64,000 bases of DNA from an uncultured Rikenellaceae bacterium (GCA_944321925.1 CALUND010000011.1:62001-126000); one strand, 5' to 3'. Positions 54,738-64,000 are shown, counted from the stretch's first letter. A program made the numbers and translations. Notes: a model not told the origin generated them from the sequence alone.

Positions 54738-55829
54738 ATGACAGCCCGATCGGACAACATCATGAGCGAAACTTTCAGGGATCCGGAAGAACAAGCGGAA
54801 GATATCGATCTGCTACAGGACGAAATGTACGAACATTTCGCCATGACGGTCGATAAGGGGCAGAGCATGCTCCGCATCGACAAATACCTCGCTTGTCGGA
54901 TGGAGCACTGCTCCCGAAACCGCATACAGGCAGCGGCAGACAACGGGAATATCCTTGTGAACGGCCAACCGATCAAATCGAGCTACAAGGTCAAACCGTT
55001 CGATCGCATCTCGATCGTGATGCCCTATCCGCGTCGCGAAACAGAGGTGATCCCCCAAGACATTCCGCTCGACATTGTCTACGAAGACGAGGCACTGCTC
55101 ATCGTGAACAAACCGGCAGGCATGGTGGTCCATCCCGGGCACGGCAATTGGGACGGGACACTCGTCAACGCCCTGGCCTGGCACTTGAGAAACTTACCGA
55201 TGTTCAACGAAGGGGATATGCGGGCCGGATTGGTCCATCGCATCGACAAGGACACCTCCGGTCTGCTCGTGATCGCGAAAACCGAGCAGGCCCATGTACG
55301 GCTGGCCAAACAGTTTTTTGACCACACGATCACACGACGCTACGTAGCGCTCGTTTGGGGGGATTTCGAAGAGCCGGAAGGGACGATCACGGGACACATC
55401 GGACGAAGCCGCAGCGACCGGCAGAAGATGGCGGTCTATCCCGACGGCAGCGAAGGCAAGCATGCCGTGACCCACTACAAAGTCCTCAAACGTTACGGCT
55501 ACGTATCGCTGATCGAATGCCGGCTCGAAACGGGACGGACCCATCAGATTCGCGTCCACATGGCCCACATCGGTCATCCGCTCTTCAACGACGCCCGCTA
55601 CGGAGGCGACTCCATCCTGCGCGGTACCACCTTTACGAAATACAAACAGTTCGTAGAGAACTGTTTTACGCTTCTGCCGCGTCAAGCGCTCCATGCCCGG
55701 TCGCTCGGATTCATCCATCCGACCACCGGCCGCGAAGTGCTGTTCGAATCGCCGCTTCCGGCCGACATGCAGGCTGTCGTAACGAAATGGGACGCCTACA
55801 TCGCCGGACGCGACTCCGAAACGAATTAA
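54738..55829 (+). CDS. rluD: 23S rRNA pseudouridine synthase, RluD type
   Basis: 363 residues from 54738; a start at 54762 (MSETFRDPEEQ) is equally possible. An S4 RNA-binding domain (LRIDKYLACRMEHCSRNRI) is followed by the pseudouridine-synthase core with catalytic Asp in HRIDKDTSGLLVIAK, IVNKPAGMVVHPG and GRTHQIRVHMAHIGHPL. RluD isomerises uridines in helix 69 of 23S rRNA. It is 8 nt after the PASTA gene, a frequent pairing in Bacteroidota. Its 3' end overlaps the convergent rnr by 4 nt. Confidence 0.92.
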   Translation: MTARSDNIMSETFRDPEEQAEDIDLLQDEMYEHFAMTVDKGQSMLRIDKYLACRMEHCSRNRIQAAADNGNILVNGQPIKSSYKVKPFDRISIVMPYPRRETEVIPQDIPLDIVYEDEALLIVNKPAGMVVHPGHGNWDGTLVNALAWHLRNLPMFNEGDMRAGLVHRIDKDTSGLLVIAKTEQAHVRLAKQFFDHTITRRYVALVWGDFEEPEGTITGHIGRSRSDRQKMAVYPDGSEGKHAVTHYKVLKRYGYVSLIECRLETGRTHQIRVHMAHIGHPLFNDARYGGDSILRGTTFTKYKQFVENCFTLLPRQALHARSLGFIHPTTGREVLFESPLPADMQAVVTKWDAYIAGRDSETN

Positions 55830-58081
55830 CGACGCCGACGAATCCGGGGTGTCGATCTCTCTGTGAAATACTGCGGTTCCAAGGGGATTGCCTTCCGTGT
55901 CTGAAAATCGATGGTAGCCACCAGTTCGAAATCGAGCTGGCGATGCTGGAGATCGGCCTGAAGGACACGGATACGTACCAAATCGCCTAACGTAAAGCGA
56001 CGTCTGCTTCGTTCCCCGACCAGCGCATAGCTCTCCTCTTCGAAACGGTAAAAATCGTCCTTCATGTCACGCAGAGCGACCATGCCTTCGATCGGAGTCT
56101 CCTCCAATTCCACGTAGATGCCCCATTCGGTCACGCCGGAGATATGGCCATCGAACTCCTGACCGATCTTGTCGGACATGAACTCCACCATCTTGTATTT
56201 GACCGACGCCCGTTCCGCCTCGGCAGCACGCACCTCCATCTCGGAAGAGTGTTCGCAAAGTTTCTCGTAGGTCGGTTTGTCGGCACTCTTTCCGCCGACA
56301 AGATAGTGGGCCAGCAGGCGGTGTACCATCACGTCGGGATAACGGCGGATCGGGGAGGTGAAATGGGTGTAGTAGGGGAAGGCCAACCCATAGTGCCCCA
56401 CATTGTCCGTAGAGTAGAACGCCTTGGCCATCGTGCGGATGGCAAGCGTCGACACTACGTTCTCCTCGCTCTTGCCTTTGATGTCCACCATCAGTCGATT
56501 GATCTGCTTGGCAATATCCTTCAGCCGATCCACCCGGAAGCGGTAACCGAACCGCAATACGAACGAGGAGAATCGGGCCAATTTATCGCTGTCGGGTTTG
56601 TCGTGCACCCGATACACGAACGTGCGATTCGACTTCCGACCGTTCGCATTCTTGCCGACAAATTCAGCCACCTTCTTATTGGCCAACAACATGAACTCCT
56701 CGACCAACTGGTTCGACTCCTTCATCTCCTTGAGGTAGACGCTGATCGGACGCCCCTTTTCATCGAGCTTGAACTTGAACTCTTCCCGTTCGAAACTGAT
56801 GGCCCCTGCTACAAAACGCTGTTTGCGCATCTTCTGAGCCATCTCGTTGAGTTTCAGCACCTCCATTTTGTAGTCACCCTCGCCCGTCTCGATGATCTGC
56901 TGTGCTTCGGCATAGGTAAAGCGACGATTCGACCGGATTACGGTGCGGCCGAACCATTCGTTCAACAGATTCATATCGTCATCCAACTCGAATACGGCCG
57001 AGAAACAGAGTTTGTCCTCGTCGGGACGAAGCGAGCAGAGTTCATTGGAAAGTTTTTCAGGAAGCATGGGCACCGTACGGTCGACCAAATAGACCGAAGT
57101 GGCGCGCTTCTCACCCTCCACATCGACCACGGAGCCGGGACGTACGTAATAAGTCACATCGGCGATATGCACACCGACCTCCCAGACGCCCTCCCGCAAG
57201 CGGCGGATGGAAAGCGCATCGTCGAAATCTTTTGCATCCTCCGGATCGATCGTAAAGGTCACCACATCGCGGAAATCGCGTCTGCGGGCGATCTCCTCCT
57301 CCGTAATCCGATCAGGAATGGCATTTGCAGCCCGCTCCACCTCCGGTTCAAACCGATAGGGCAGGTCGAACTCCGCCAGAATCGCGTGCATTTCGGTCTC
57401 ATTCTCTCCGGCCATGCCCAACGATTCCACGATCTCTCCGACCGGATTTTTACTGCCCGGCAGCCATTCCACCACACGCACGAGCACCTTTTCGCCCGTC
57501 TTATGCGGATGTTCCCGATCCAAGCGTACATAAATATCGACCGGAACTTTCCGGGAATCGGGACGTACGAAGGCCCAATGATCGCCCACCTCCAATACGC
57601 CGACATAATTTTTTCGGCTGCGTTCCACGATACGGACCACTTCGCCTTCCGCCTGTCCGTTTCGGCGCCGACGGGTGATGATCACCTCCACCTTATCGCC
57701 ATGCAACGCATGTTTCGTACGGTGGGAGTCGACGAAGATATCCTCCTCCAACCCCTCGACTGCCACATAAATGGAGCCCGAGGAGAGCATATCCACCGTT
57801 CCTGTATATTTCGGCATGCTCCGCTCCGTCAGCCGGAACTTGCCGATCTGACACTCCTCGACCACGCCTTCCGTCTCCAATTTCCGAAGGATCTCCTCCG
57901 TCTGTCGGCGTCGGGCCGTATCGGCTCCTCCACAAGCGGCAGCCAAGGTGCGCACCGTATGTTTCTTGTTGGGATAGGCACGCATCACCTCCAGGATGAG
58001 CGTTCCCAAATCGACTACTTTACCTTCTTTCTTGCATCCTGCAGCATCCCCTTTGGAGCTGCGTACCTCTTTTTTTGTCAT
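55826..58081 (-). CDS. rnr: Ribonuclease R
   Basis: 751 residues. N-terminal helix-turn-helix-like part, cold-shock OB domains (YTGTVDMLSSGSIYVAVEG), the RNB catalytic domain with the acidic cluster DPEDAKDFDDALSIR, PMLPEKLSNELCSLRPDEDKL and HFTSPIRRYPDVMVHRLL, and a C-terminal S1 domain (GQEFDGHISGVTEWGIYVELE). A basic tail (RSTPRIRRRR) aids RNA binding. It is a processive 3'-5' exoribonuclease for structured RNA. Single-gene unit with its own promoter box. Confidence 0.97.
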   Translation of the reverse strand: MTKKEVRSSKGDAAGCKKEGKVVDLGTLILEVMRAYPNKKHTVRTLAAACGGADTARRRQTEEILRKLETEGVVEECQIGKFRLTERSMPKYTGTVDMLSSGSIYVAVEGLEEDIFVDSHRTKHALHGDKVEVIITRRRRNGQAEGEVVRIVERSRKNYVGVLEVGDHWAFVRPDSRKVPVDIYVRLDREHPHKTGEKVLVRVVEWLPGSKNPVGEIVESLGMAGENETEMHAILAEFDLPYRFEPEVERAANAIPDRITEEEIARRRDFRDVVTFTIDPEDAKDFDDALSIRRLREGVWEVGVHIADVTYYVRPGSVVDVEGEKRATSVYLVDRTVPMLPEKLSNELCSLRPDEDKLCFSAVFELDDDMNLLNEWFGRTVIRSNRRFTYAEAQQIIETGEGDYKMEVLKLNEMAQKMRKQRFVAGAISFEREEFKFKLDEKGRPISVYLKEMKESNQLVEEFMLLANKKVAEFVGKNANGRKSNRTFVYRVHDKPDSDKLARFSSFVLRFGYRFRVDRLKDIAKQINRLMVDIKGKSEENVVSTLAIRTMAKAFYSTDNVGHYGLAFPYYTHFTSPIRRYPDVMVHRLLAHYLVGGKSADKPTYEKLCEHSSEMEVRAAEAERASVKYKMVEFMSDKIGQEFDGHISGVTEWGIYVELEETPIEGMVALRDMKDDFYRFEEESYALVGERSRRRFTLGDLVRIRVLQADLQHRQLDFELVATIDFQTRKAIPLEPQYFTERSTPRIRRRR

Positions 58082-58100
58082 CTTCCGTAATTTTTCGATG

Positions 58101-58108
58101 CAAAATTA
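58101..58108 (-). promoter_or_regulatory. Promoter -7 box of rnr
   Basis: Minus strand TAATTTTG followed by C, exact consensus, 20 nt before the ATG. Confidence 0.6.
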
Positions 58109-58204
58109 GCTAAATAAAACGACAACCTGCTACATCGCGATTCCATTCCTGTTTCACAGGCCCGATTTTTCCGGCAAAACGGAACAACATCCGATAAAAT
58201 GGCG

Positions 58205-58212
58205 TAAATTTG
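58205..58212 (+). promoter_or_regulatory. Promoter -7 box of the DUF486 gene
   Basis: TAAATTTG followed by C, exact consensus, 24 nt before the ATG at 58236. -33 element not clear. Confidence 0.6.
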
Positions 58213-58235
58213 CGCGTTCAAAAAAAAACGTCGCC

Positions 58236-58604
58236 ATGAAAGCTTTGGCTACCATCGGACTTCTCATCGTTTCGAACGTCTTCATGACGCTGGCCTGGTA
58301 CGGACACCTGAAATTCGGCGAGATCAAAGGTCTCGACAAATTGGGTCTGTGGGCCGTTATTCTGATCTCATGGGGCATCGCCCTCTTCGAATACTGTTTC
58401 CAGATCCCGGCCAACCGGATCGGATTCCGGGAAAACGGAGGTCCTTTCTCCCTGTTCGAGCTGAAGGCCATTCAGGAGGTCATCACACTCACCGTCTTCA
58501 CGGTCTTCACCCTGTTGGTATTCAAGACCGAGACGTTCCGTCTGAATCACTTCATTGGCTTCATCTTCCTCGTACTGGCCGTCTTTTTCATTTTCAAGAA
58601 ATAG
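58236..58604 (+). CDS. DUF486 (DMT family) membrane protein
   Basis: 122 residues with four transmembrane helices. The sequence TLAWYGHLKFGEI, ISWGIALFEYCFQIPANRIGF and QEVITLTVFTVFTLLVFKTE is the DUF486 pattern, a small member of the drug/metabolite transporter clan. The transport substrate is unknown. Single-gene unit, convergent with the S41 protease operon, 18 nt apart. Confidence 0.93.
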   Translation: MKALATIGLLIVSNVFMTLAWYGHLKFGEIKGLDKLGLWAVILISWGIALFEYCFQIPANRIGFRENGGPFSLFELKAIQEVITLTVFTVFTLLVFKTETFRLNHFIGFIFLVLAVFFIFKK

Positions 58605-58622
58605 AGAACGGCGACACACAGA

Positions 58623-58811
58623 TTAAGGGAGCGTATCGCCCTGCACCACGAACAAGGAATCTGCCGCTATCGTATCGACCGCCACTGAATCAGGGGCGGG
58701 TTGCGCCTCGGTTTTCGAAAGCCAGAGTCCCTGCGGCCTCTCCAGCGCCACCATACAGACAACCACGATGACCGCTACGGCGGCGACTATTCCGACAATT
58801 CGTTTCCACAT
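58623..58811 (-). CDS. Small single-pass membrane protein after the S41 protease
   Basis: 62 residues: MWKRIVGIVAAVAVIVVVC forms a membrane helix with a positively charged start, then a periplasmic tail rich in Asp, Ala and Pro (DSVAVDTIAADS). Its ATG is 3 nt after the protease stop, which supports real translation. No family recognised; it could be a chance frame, but the spacing and composition favour a gene. Confidence 0.65.
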   Translation of the reverse strand: MWKRIVGIVAAVAVIVVVCMVALERPQGLWLSKTEAQPAPDSVAVDTIAADSLFVVQGDTLP

Positions 58812-58814
58812 AAC

Positions 58815-60437
58815 TTACTGTTCGCTTTCGTTGTTCAAATAGTCGATCGACAGGAGAATGGCCGGATCGATCACATAGATATTGGCATAGAATCCGGTAT
58901 AGTCGAGCAACGTATTGCGACCGATATAGGCCCTCAACTCCGCCTCGATCAGCGGCCGCGACGTTTCGATCTGTTTCCAGTCGGGCTTCACGCCATTGCG
59001 GGCGGCATAGTCCACGAAATCCTCCACCAGACGGGTGTCGGCATCCAGCAGCTCCTGCAGTTCGGACAACGAAGAGATCCGGTTCATCTCCTTTCGATGC
59101 CGATCCGTATAGTCGAGCGTATAACGATAGAGAATATTCTTGCCCGTTACCTCCCGGAACCATGCGGTGTAACCGGTCGTATCGAGCGGCACGAATATGT
59201 CGGGCATGATTCCGCCGCCGCCATAAACGATCTTGCCGCCCGGCGTACGGAACTTCAACGAGTCTGCCAGGTGGATGCTGTCCGCCGAAAACATCTCGCT
59301 GTGAGCGAAACGATTGAACAGATCCATGTTGTAGGCCTCCGCCGCTCCGCGGTCATAGGGTTTTTGAATCGACCGGCCGGTGGGCGTATAGTAGCGTGCG
59401 ATGGTAAGCCGCAATGCCGAGCCGTCGCCATAAGGGATCTGACGCTGTACGAGTCCTTTGCCGAACGAACGACGTCCCACGACCGTACCCCGGTCGTTGT
59501 CCTGAATGGCACCCGCAAGAATCTCGCTCGACGAAGCACTGCTCTCATCGATCAGCACAACCAACCCGACATCGGTAAATCCGCCTTTCCCCGTACTATA
59601 TTCCTTGACCTGTTGTTTGTTCCGATCTTCCGTATAGACGATCAAGTCTCCTTGAGGCAGGAACAGATTGGCTATGGCAATCGCCTGATCGAGAAAACCG
59701 CCGCTGTTGCCGCGCAAATCGAGAATCACCTTTTTCATCCCCTCCTCACGCAATTTGCCCAACGCCTCGTTCAGCTCCTTGTAGGAAGTTTTGGAGAAGG
59801 CCGAAAGCCGTACGAACGCGATATCGGGAGTCAACATGAAAGCGGCATCGAGACTTTTGATCGGAATGATGCCACGCTCCACGACAACCGGCACCAACGA
59901 CGAAACGCCCTGACGTTCGAGCGACAGACGGACTTTCGTCCCGCGTCTTCCCCGGAGCATCTTGACGACTCCATCCTGGGGCAACTTCTGTCCGGCCACC
60001 AGCGAATCGTCGATCCGGATGATCCGGTCTCCGTTCTGTACGCCGGCCTTATCGCTGGGCCCACGAGGGATCACATTCAAAACGACCACCGTATCGGTCG
60101 ACATGTTGAACATCACGCCGATGCCGTCGAACTCTCCGTCGAGGGTCTCATTGGCGGCAGCCATGTCGCTGGCGGGAATATAGACCGAATGGGGATCGAG
60201 ACGGCTGATCAATTCGGGGATGACCTCCTCAATCAACGAATCGACATCGACCGGATCGACATAGAGTCCATTGATCAGCGAAAGCGTATAGGAAAGTTTA
60301 TCGGAAGGGGATGAGGAGGTTGCGGCCACGAACTGCTCCAGATTGGCCTGGGTTCTGTTTCTGTCGATCACAACGCCGAGAAAGATGCCTGCCACTACGC
60401 TTACTGCAATAATCAGCGGGAGCAATATGTTTTTCAT
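58815..60437 (-). CDS. S41 family C-terminal processing peptidase
   Basis: 540 residues from Met at 60437 (MKNILLPLIIAVSVVAGIFLG), the anchor helix; an earlier Met at 60452 adds five residues. A PDZ domain (about 100-180, GVMFNMSTDTVVVLNVIPRGPSDKAG) and the S41 catalytic core follow, with nucleophile Ser in DESSASSSEI and Lys in RRSFGKGLVQ. Periplasmic proteases of this type trim envelope proteins at their C-termini. It lies 27 nt after a DUF3078 gene, so the two are likely one operon. Confidence 0.93.
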   Translation of the reverse strand: MKNILLPLIIAVSVVAGIFLGVVIDRNRTQANLEQFVAATSSSPSDKLSYTLSLINGLYVDPVDVDSLIEEVIPELISRLDPHSVYIPASDMAAANETLDGEFDGIGVMFNMSTDTVVVLNVIPRGPSDKAGVQNGDRIIRIDDSLVAGQKLPQDGVVKMLRGRRGTKVRLSLERQGVSSLVPVVVERGIIPIKSLDAAFMLTPDIAFVRLSAFSKTSYKELNEALGKLREEGMKKVILDLRGNSGGFLDQAIAIANLFLPQGDLIVYTEDRNKQQVKEYSTGKGGFTDVGLVVLIDESSASSSEILAGAIQDNDRGTVVGRRSFGKGLVQRQIPYGDGSALRLTIARYYTPTGRSIQKPYDRGAAEAYNMDLFNRFAHSEMFSADSIHLADSLKFRTPGGKIVYGGGGIMPDIFVPLDTTGYTAWFREVTGKNILYRYTLDYTDRHRKEMNRISSLSELQELLDADTRLVEDFVDYAARNGVKPDWKQIETSRPLIEAELRAYIGRNTLLDYTGFYANIYVIDPAILLSIDYLNNESEQ

Positions 60438-60464
60438 CGAATTTTGGTACACCGGAATCGTGTT

Positions 60465-61580
60465 TTATTTGTTTTTGTAGTTATATGCAAAAGTCAGGCT
60501 CAATTCATAATTGAGCTGCAATTTATCGACCTGGGCCCGGTTGTAAAACAGCTGCCACTTCACTACGGTGGTCATGAATTTCAGAGCCTTAATCTCCAAC
60601 GTATTCTCCCAACGGTATGTAGGAATGATATGTCGGGGCACCGTTCCATCCGCTGCCGGGGTACCGTCATAAGTGGTCAGATCGGTAATCCAACCGAAGA
60701 AGGAGTAGAACTTCGTCGTATAACGGACAATGTTCTTGCGATCGAAATAACGGCTGAAATCGAGTTGAAACGAAGAACCGCCCTCCAGTTTTTGGTGTTT
60801 GTAGACTAACTGGCCTTCCGCATTGGTATAGGAGGGCATACCGAGTTTTTTCATTCGAACGTTGGAGAGGTTATCGACGACGAAAGTGCCACTTCCCGAA
60901 ATCGGCGAGATACTCACAATGAAAGGCAATTTGTTATTCGGACTCGAATATTTCAAACCGAGCGACATATTCAGATAACCCGGCGCCATGAAGTTGGCCG
61001 TTTTGGTATGATCCGTCCGAGAAGCGAAGGTCTGCGAGAACTGGCTCCGGAAATCGGTCGAAAAGTTATACGACCAGTTCTTTCCGACACCCTCTTTTTT
61101 AAGAGCCCACGAAGCGCCGAAACTGACCGTAAAATAGTCCTGCGTCTTCAACCAGTCGTTATAGCCTTCACCCTTGGTCTCCTCACCCGTAACTTTCGTC
61201 ATTCCATACTCGCCTTCACCTTTGGTGGTCAGTGTTAGCCGATTCCGTTTGAAAACATGATTGATTCTCAGATAAACCGAACCGGTCAGCGTGTTGTCCA
61301 CGTCGGCGCTCCAAGCCTTATTGTATTGAACGGTAGAGATTTTCAAACGGGTATTGACCTCCAGCTTATTTCGGTTCAGTCGGATTGCCCGTCGAATCGC
61401 TTTCTGCCGATCGAGACTGAAATACTCAGGCATTCGTCCGCCGCTTTTTGGGCGAATGGCATAGGGAAGATCCTTACTGTCGAATCGCTCCGTGGTTGTT
61501 GGCACGGAGAATTGTGCCCAAGCTGAACTACCCGACACCATCAGAAAGACAAACAGCAATACATATCTCGCAACACGCAT
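60465..61580 (-). CDS. DUF3078 outer-membrane beta-barrel protein, long form
   Basis: 371 residues with signal peptide MRVARYVLLFVFLMVSGSSAWAQ. The barrel pattern shares NFMAPGYLNMSLGLKY and SPISGSGTFVVDN with the DUF3078 protein at 7708, which has FMAPGYLSTGVGFTW and SPSSWRGTFVCN at the matching place. The first 80 residues are an extra N-terminal segment. It heads the operon with the S41 protease, behind a complete promoter. Function unknown. Confidence 0.87.
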   Translation of the reverse strand: MRVARYVLLFVFLMVSGSSAWAQFSVPTTTERFDSKDLPYAIRPKSGGRMPEYFSLDRQKAIRRAIRLNRNKLEVNTRLKISTVQYNKAWSADVDNTLTGSVYLRINHVFKRNRLTLTTKGEGEYGMTKVTGEETKGEGYNDWLKTQDYFTVSFGASWALKKEGVGKNWSYNFSTDFRSQFSQTFASRTDHTKTANFMAPGYLNMSLGLKYSSPNNKLPFIVSISPISGSGTFVVDNLSNVRMKKLGMPSYTNAEGQLVYKHQKLEGGSSFQLDFSRYFDRKNIVRYTTKFYSFFGWITDLTTYDGTPAADGTVPRHIIPTYRWENTLEIKALKFMTTVVKWQLFYNRAQVDKLQLNYELSLTFAYNYKNK

Positions 61581-61603
61581 GGATTCCCTCTTTCTATATC
61601 ACA

Positions 61604-61634
61604 CAAAGATAATGCATGTCGACAGGAAATGCAA
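61604..61634 (-). promoter_or_regulatory. Promoter of the DUF3078/S41 protease operon
   Basis: Minus strand TTGC (61634-61631), a 19-nt spacer and TATCTTTG (61611-61604) followed by T: both elements at standard spacing, 24 nt before the ATG at 61580. Confidence 0.8.
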
Positions 61635-61796
61635 GGAACTGGCTGTTTACTTGGATCGGAAACGACGTATTTTCCAACTTCCGGCCCAATAACCGCCGAT
61701 TCTACCATCCGATCCGAAAGGGCCTTCGATGTACTTTGCCGAAGAGGTCGGAATCCATCGGCTATTTTTCCCGTGCAAGGAGGTCGTAAGAAAGTG

Positions 61797-61827
61797 TTTG
61801 ATGGAACAGGAAAAAAACGTAAATTTG
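61797..61827 (+). promoter_or_regulatory. Promoter of nfo
   Basis: TTTG (61797-61800), 19-nt spacer and TAAATTTG (61820-61827) followed by T: a perfect housekeeping promoter. The transcript would have a leader of about 120 nt before the ATG at 61958. Confidence 0.85.
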
Positions 61828-61957
61828 TCTGAGCGTTGCATCGGGCCCGAACAGGGATTCACCGTCCGACCTCACGAGAGGCAACGGGAAAATCCGATCA
61901 CAACCCCAAGACATCGAGTCGGTCGATCGGCTCGCGCACAAAGCATTTCGGACAACC

Positions 61958-62806
61958 ATGAAATACATCGGAGCACATGTAAGCGCATCGGGAGGAGTGG
62001 AGAATGCACCACTCAATGCCCATGCGATCGGCGCGACAGGATTCGCGCTTTTCACCAAAAACCAACGTCAATGGCAGGCAGCACCGCTTTCCGAAGCCTC
62101 CATCCGGCAATTCCGCGAAAATTGTCTCTCGCTCGGCTATCCGCCGGCATCGATTCTGCCTCACGACAGCTACCTGATCAACCTGGGAAATCCCGATCCG
62201 GAAGCCCTTGCCAAATCGCGGGCATCGTTTCTCGACGAAATGCAACGATGCGAACAGTTGGGACTCGACCGCCTGAATTTCCATCCGGGAGCCCATCTGA
62301 ACAAAATTTCGGTCGAACAATGTCTGGATCTGATCGCCGAATCCATCAATCTGGCGCTCGATCGCACAGAGGGAGTTACCGCAGTCATCGAGAACACGGC
62401 AGGGCAGGGGAGCAACCTCGGATTCGACTTTGCCCACCTGGCCTACATCATCGAACGGGTCTCCGACAAATCGCGTGTCGGGGTCTGCATCGACACATGC
62501 CATGCCTTCAGTGCCGGTTACGATCTCCGAACCCGCGAGGCCTGCGAGGCCACCTTCGCGGAATTCGACCGGATCGTCGGATTCCGCTACCTGCGCGGCA
62601 TGCATCTCAACGACACGATGAAGTCATTCGGCAGCCACGTGGACCGACACCAAAGTCTCGGTGCCGGAGAGATCGGCGAGACGTGTTTCCGTTTCATCGC
62701 CTCCGATCCGCGGTTCGACGACATGCCGTTGATTCTCGAAACCCCCGACGAATCTCGTTGGCCCGAGGAGATCGCCCGACTCCAGGCATACTCTCTCCAA
62801 GGATAA
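61958..62806 (+). CDS. nfo: Endonuclease IV
   Basis: 282 residues. The zinc-site motifs of Nfo are in order: [88 protein letters not shown], and the late PLILETPDE. It cleaves DNA at abasic sites and 3' blocking groups in base excision repair. Monocistronic by spacing with a good promoter; convergent with the PspC-domain gene. Confidence 0.97.
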   Translation: MKYIGAHVSASGGVENAPLNAHAIGATGFALFTKNQRQWQAAPLSEASIRQFRENCLSLGYPPASILPHDSYLINLGNPDPEALAKSRASFLDEMQRCEQLGLDRLNFHPGAHLNKISVEQCLDLIAESINLALDRTEGVTAVIENTAGQGSNLGFDFAHLAYIIERVSDKSRVGVCIDTCHAFSAGYDLRTREACEATFAEFDRIVGFRYLRGMHLNDTMKSFGSHVDRHQSLGAGEIGETCFRFIASDPRFDDMPLILETPDESRWPEEIARLQAYSLQG

Positions 62807-62853
62807 AAGGTCCGGATCCGACGACAAGCATCCCTCCTTCCCAAAAAAGATAA

Positions 62854-62883
62854 GGAGTTCCGGGTCTCACGACAGGGAACTCC
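62854..62883 (-). terminator. Terminator of the PspC-domain gene
   Basis: GGAGTTCC / GGAACTCC with a 14-nt loop, followed on the minus strand by TTATCTTTTTTGGG. 55 nt past the stop codon. Confidence 0.65.
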
Positions 62884-62938
62884 CATTCAACTAATCTCAC
62901 TACGAAACTTTTATTGAATCCGTCTAAACAACATTAAT

Positions 62939-64000
62939 CTAACGTACGGGTTGCTCTACTTTCATCTCTACAGTAACCTTGTCCGGGAGCGACTGAGGCA
63001 GTTTGTTTTTCTTTTTCAGCAGGTTTTTCTCTTCGCCATCGTAGAAAATTTCGGTCATCGGATCTGAAATGATGATCGTATGTATATTATCGGACGTTTG
63101 GTCCATTTCTTCGAGAATTTTACTCATTCGATGCCAATCTTTCACCAACTGATCGTAATCTTCCGTTGATAAAACGACGTGATCATCCGACAGAAACTTT
63201 TGCCAGAACAGTTCATATTTCGAGTTCCACGAACCCGCCCGTGTGACCAGCATGATCGACAACACGATCACGACACAGGCCCAGATTCCGAGCAAAATGA
63301 AATAGAGCGTCCGCGTGACCTTCCAGTTAAACACAAAACTCAGCAACGCGTAACTCAACAGCAACAGAGGAATTGTCAAACAGAGAGAACCGAGCATGGT
63401 AGCCCAGACAGGAAGGGCGAAAAGCGGCGTTCCCAGCAGGAAGCTCGGAGAAAAAATAGCGACAAAAAATACGACGATGCCGGCCAAAGCCACAGCCAAT
63501 ACGCTCAAACCGATCAGGCAGGCTATGATTCGGATGATCAGAAGCGCTATCTTTCCCAACACATAGAAAATCTCGGCCATCACCGACGCCAATTTACGCG
63601 AACGAAGTGTCGGGCGGACAACCTCCTGTTGAAAACCCTGATGGATCGAAGAGATCGTAATGGGTTCTCCGCGCATCTCGAGTTTCTGACGCGGCGTACG
63701 AGCCACCGGAGTCACGATCCAGAAGATAAGGTAGACCGCAATGGAGACCATGCAGGCCCAGGGAGCAAGGTATGCCGTGAAACCATTATCGAAGATAGCG
63801 TGAGCCACAACCGAAACCAACGGAATACATACGAACAGCAGACGGATCAGCGTCACATCGATGTTCCAGTATTGCGACATGCCACTACAAACGCCGGCAA
63901 TTTTACGTCCGTCCAGGCTGCGGTAAAAACGACGGGGAATGGCCGGTTCTGTGTGATCGGAAAGTGCTGGCTGTTCCGGCTGCCCCTCTATATCTTCGGG
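62939..64000 (-). CDS. PspC domain protein with several membrane helices (N-terminus outside window)
   Basis: 353 codons are visible and the frame stays open to the window edge, so the start is missing. The PspC domain starts within RRFYRSLDGRKIAGVCSGM, 20-40 residues into the visible part, and continues through IDVTLIRLLFVCIP. Four to six further hydrophobic helices follow, then a soluble C-terminal helix-rich part with EILEEMDQTSDNIHT. Phage-shock-type PspC proteins sense inner-membrane stress; a membrane-stress role is inferred. It ends at a weak terminator. Confidence 0.85.
   Translation of the reverse strand, partial: PEDIEGQPEQPALSDHTEPAIPRRFYRSLDGRKIAGVCSGMSQYWNIDVTLIRLLFVCIPLVSVVAHAIFDNGFTAYLAPWACMVSIAVYLIFWIVTPVARTPRQKLEMRGEPITISSIHQGFQQEVVRPTLRSRKLASVMAEIFYVLGKIALLIIRIIACLIGLSVLAVALAGIVVFFVAIFSPSFLLGTPLFALPVWATMLGSLCLTIPLLLLSYALLSFVFNWKVTRTLYFILLGIWACVVIVLSIMLVTRAGSWNSKYELFWQKFLSDDHVVLSTEDYDQLVKDWHRMSKILEEMDQTSDNIHTIIISDPMTEIFYDGEEKNLLKKKNKLPQSLPDKVTVEMKVEQPVR

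Noticed and set aside
56144..58090. 648-residue plus-strand frame opposite ribonuclease R
   Set aside because: Antisense shadow; the minus-strand frame is a complete RNase R.
1..64000. CRISPR arrays, integrases, transposases, phage genes, toxin-antitoxin pairs or restriction systems
   Set aside because: No regularly spaced repeats and no protein with such motifs were seen on either strand.

Overview
The window is about 64 kb of bacterial chromosome, almost certainly Bacteroidales and most like Rikenellaceae/Alistipes. The reasons are the GC-rich coding sequence, families largely confined to Bacteroidota (DUF3078, DUF4831, a bacterial HU-CCDC81-type protein, a short ParE beside a long ParC, the flavobacterial-type short arginine decarboxylase), and many upstream matches to the Bacteroidota promoter (TTTG, about 19 nt, TAnnTTTG). 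It is mostly ordinary core chromosome. I see no phage, insertion sequence, integrase, CRISPR array or conjugation genes.

Layout. 1-8.6 kb holds the end of a secreted carbohydrate-type protein, an uncharacterised conserved protein, two tandem secreted proteins that look like distant paralogues, tRNA-Gly, a flavodoxin/cupin-carboxymuconolactone-decarboxylase operon, a small orphan gene and a DUF3078 outer-membrane protein. 8.6-9.1 kb carries a decayed leucine-rich-repeat gene. 9.1-15.7 kb has trmH-like/panB, a divergent acetyltransferase, tRNA-Val, a PH-domain membrane protein, a GH123/DUF4091 lipoprotein and arginine decarboxylase. 15.9-19.4 kb is an envelope/secretion operon: membrane-anchored HU-like protein, sigma-54 activator, lptE, a TPR-like gene, secG. 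19.5-22.8 kb is a tightly overlapping minus-strand operon: ybbR-like, coaE, folP, lolD, TIGR02757 gene.

22.8-32.8 kb mixes gene-poor stretches with a small outer-membrane beta-barrel gene, trmN6, a GH31 glycosidase broken by one in-frame TGA, a DUF4831/AlkD-like/epimerase operon, a thioredoxin, an acetyltransferase and a ROK regulator. fabD follows. 35.2-49.1 kb is a long plus-strand run with gaps of 5-39 nt: plsC, parE, parC, aroK, purL, murI, ftsK, lolA. It links membrane lipid synthesis, chromosome decatenation and translocation, cell-wall precursor supply and lipoprotein transport.

49.2-64 kb holds a DUF418 membrane protein, a frameshifted lipoprotein gene, an ECF sigma factor with a membrane partner and a divergent membrane-protein gene, a PASTA protein with an RluD-type pseudouridine synthase, ribonuclease R, a DUF486 protein, a DUF3078/S41-protease operon, endonuclease IV and the truncated start of a PspC-domain protein.

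The most interesting points are the matched ECF-type promoters (TGTAAC-N16/17-CGTC) facing outward from the sigma gene and the membrane-protein gene beside it, the membrane-tethered HU-like protein beside a sensor-less sigma-54 activator, a sigma-54-like site before a DUF3078 gene, and two genes broken by single lesions. No wholly new multi-gene defence or mobile system is visible.
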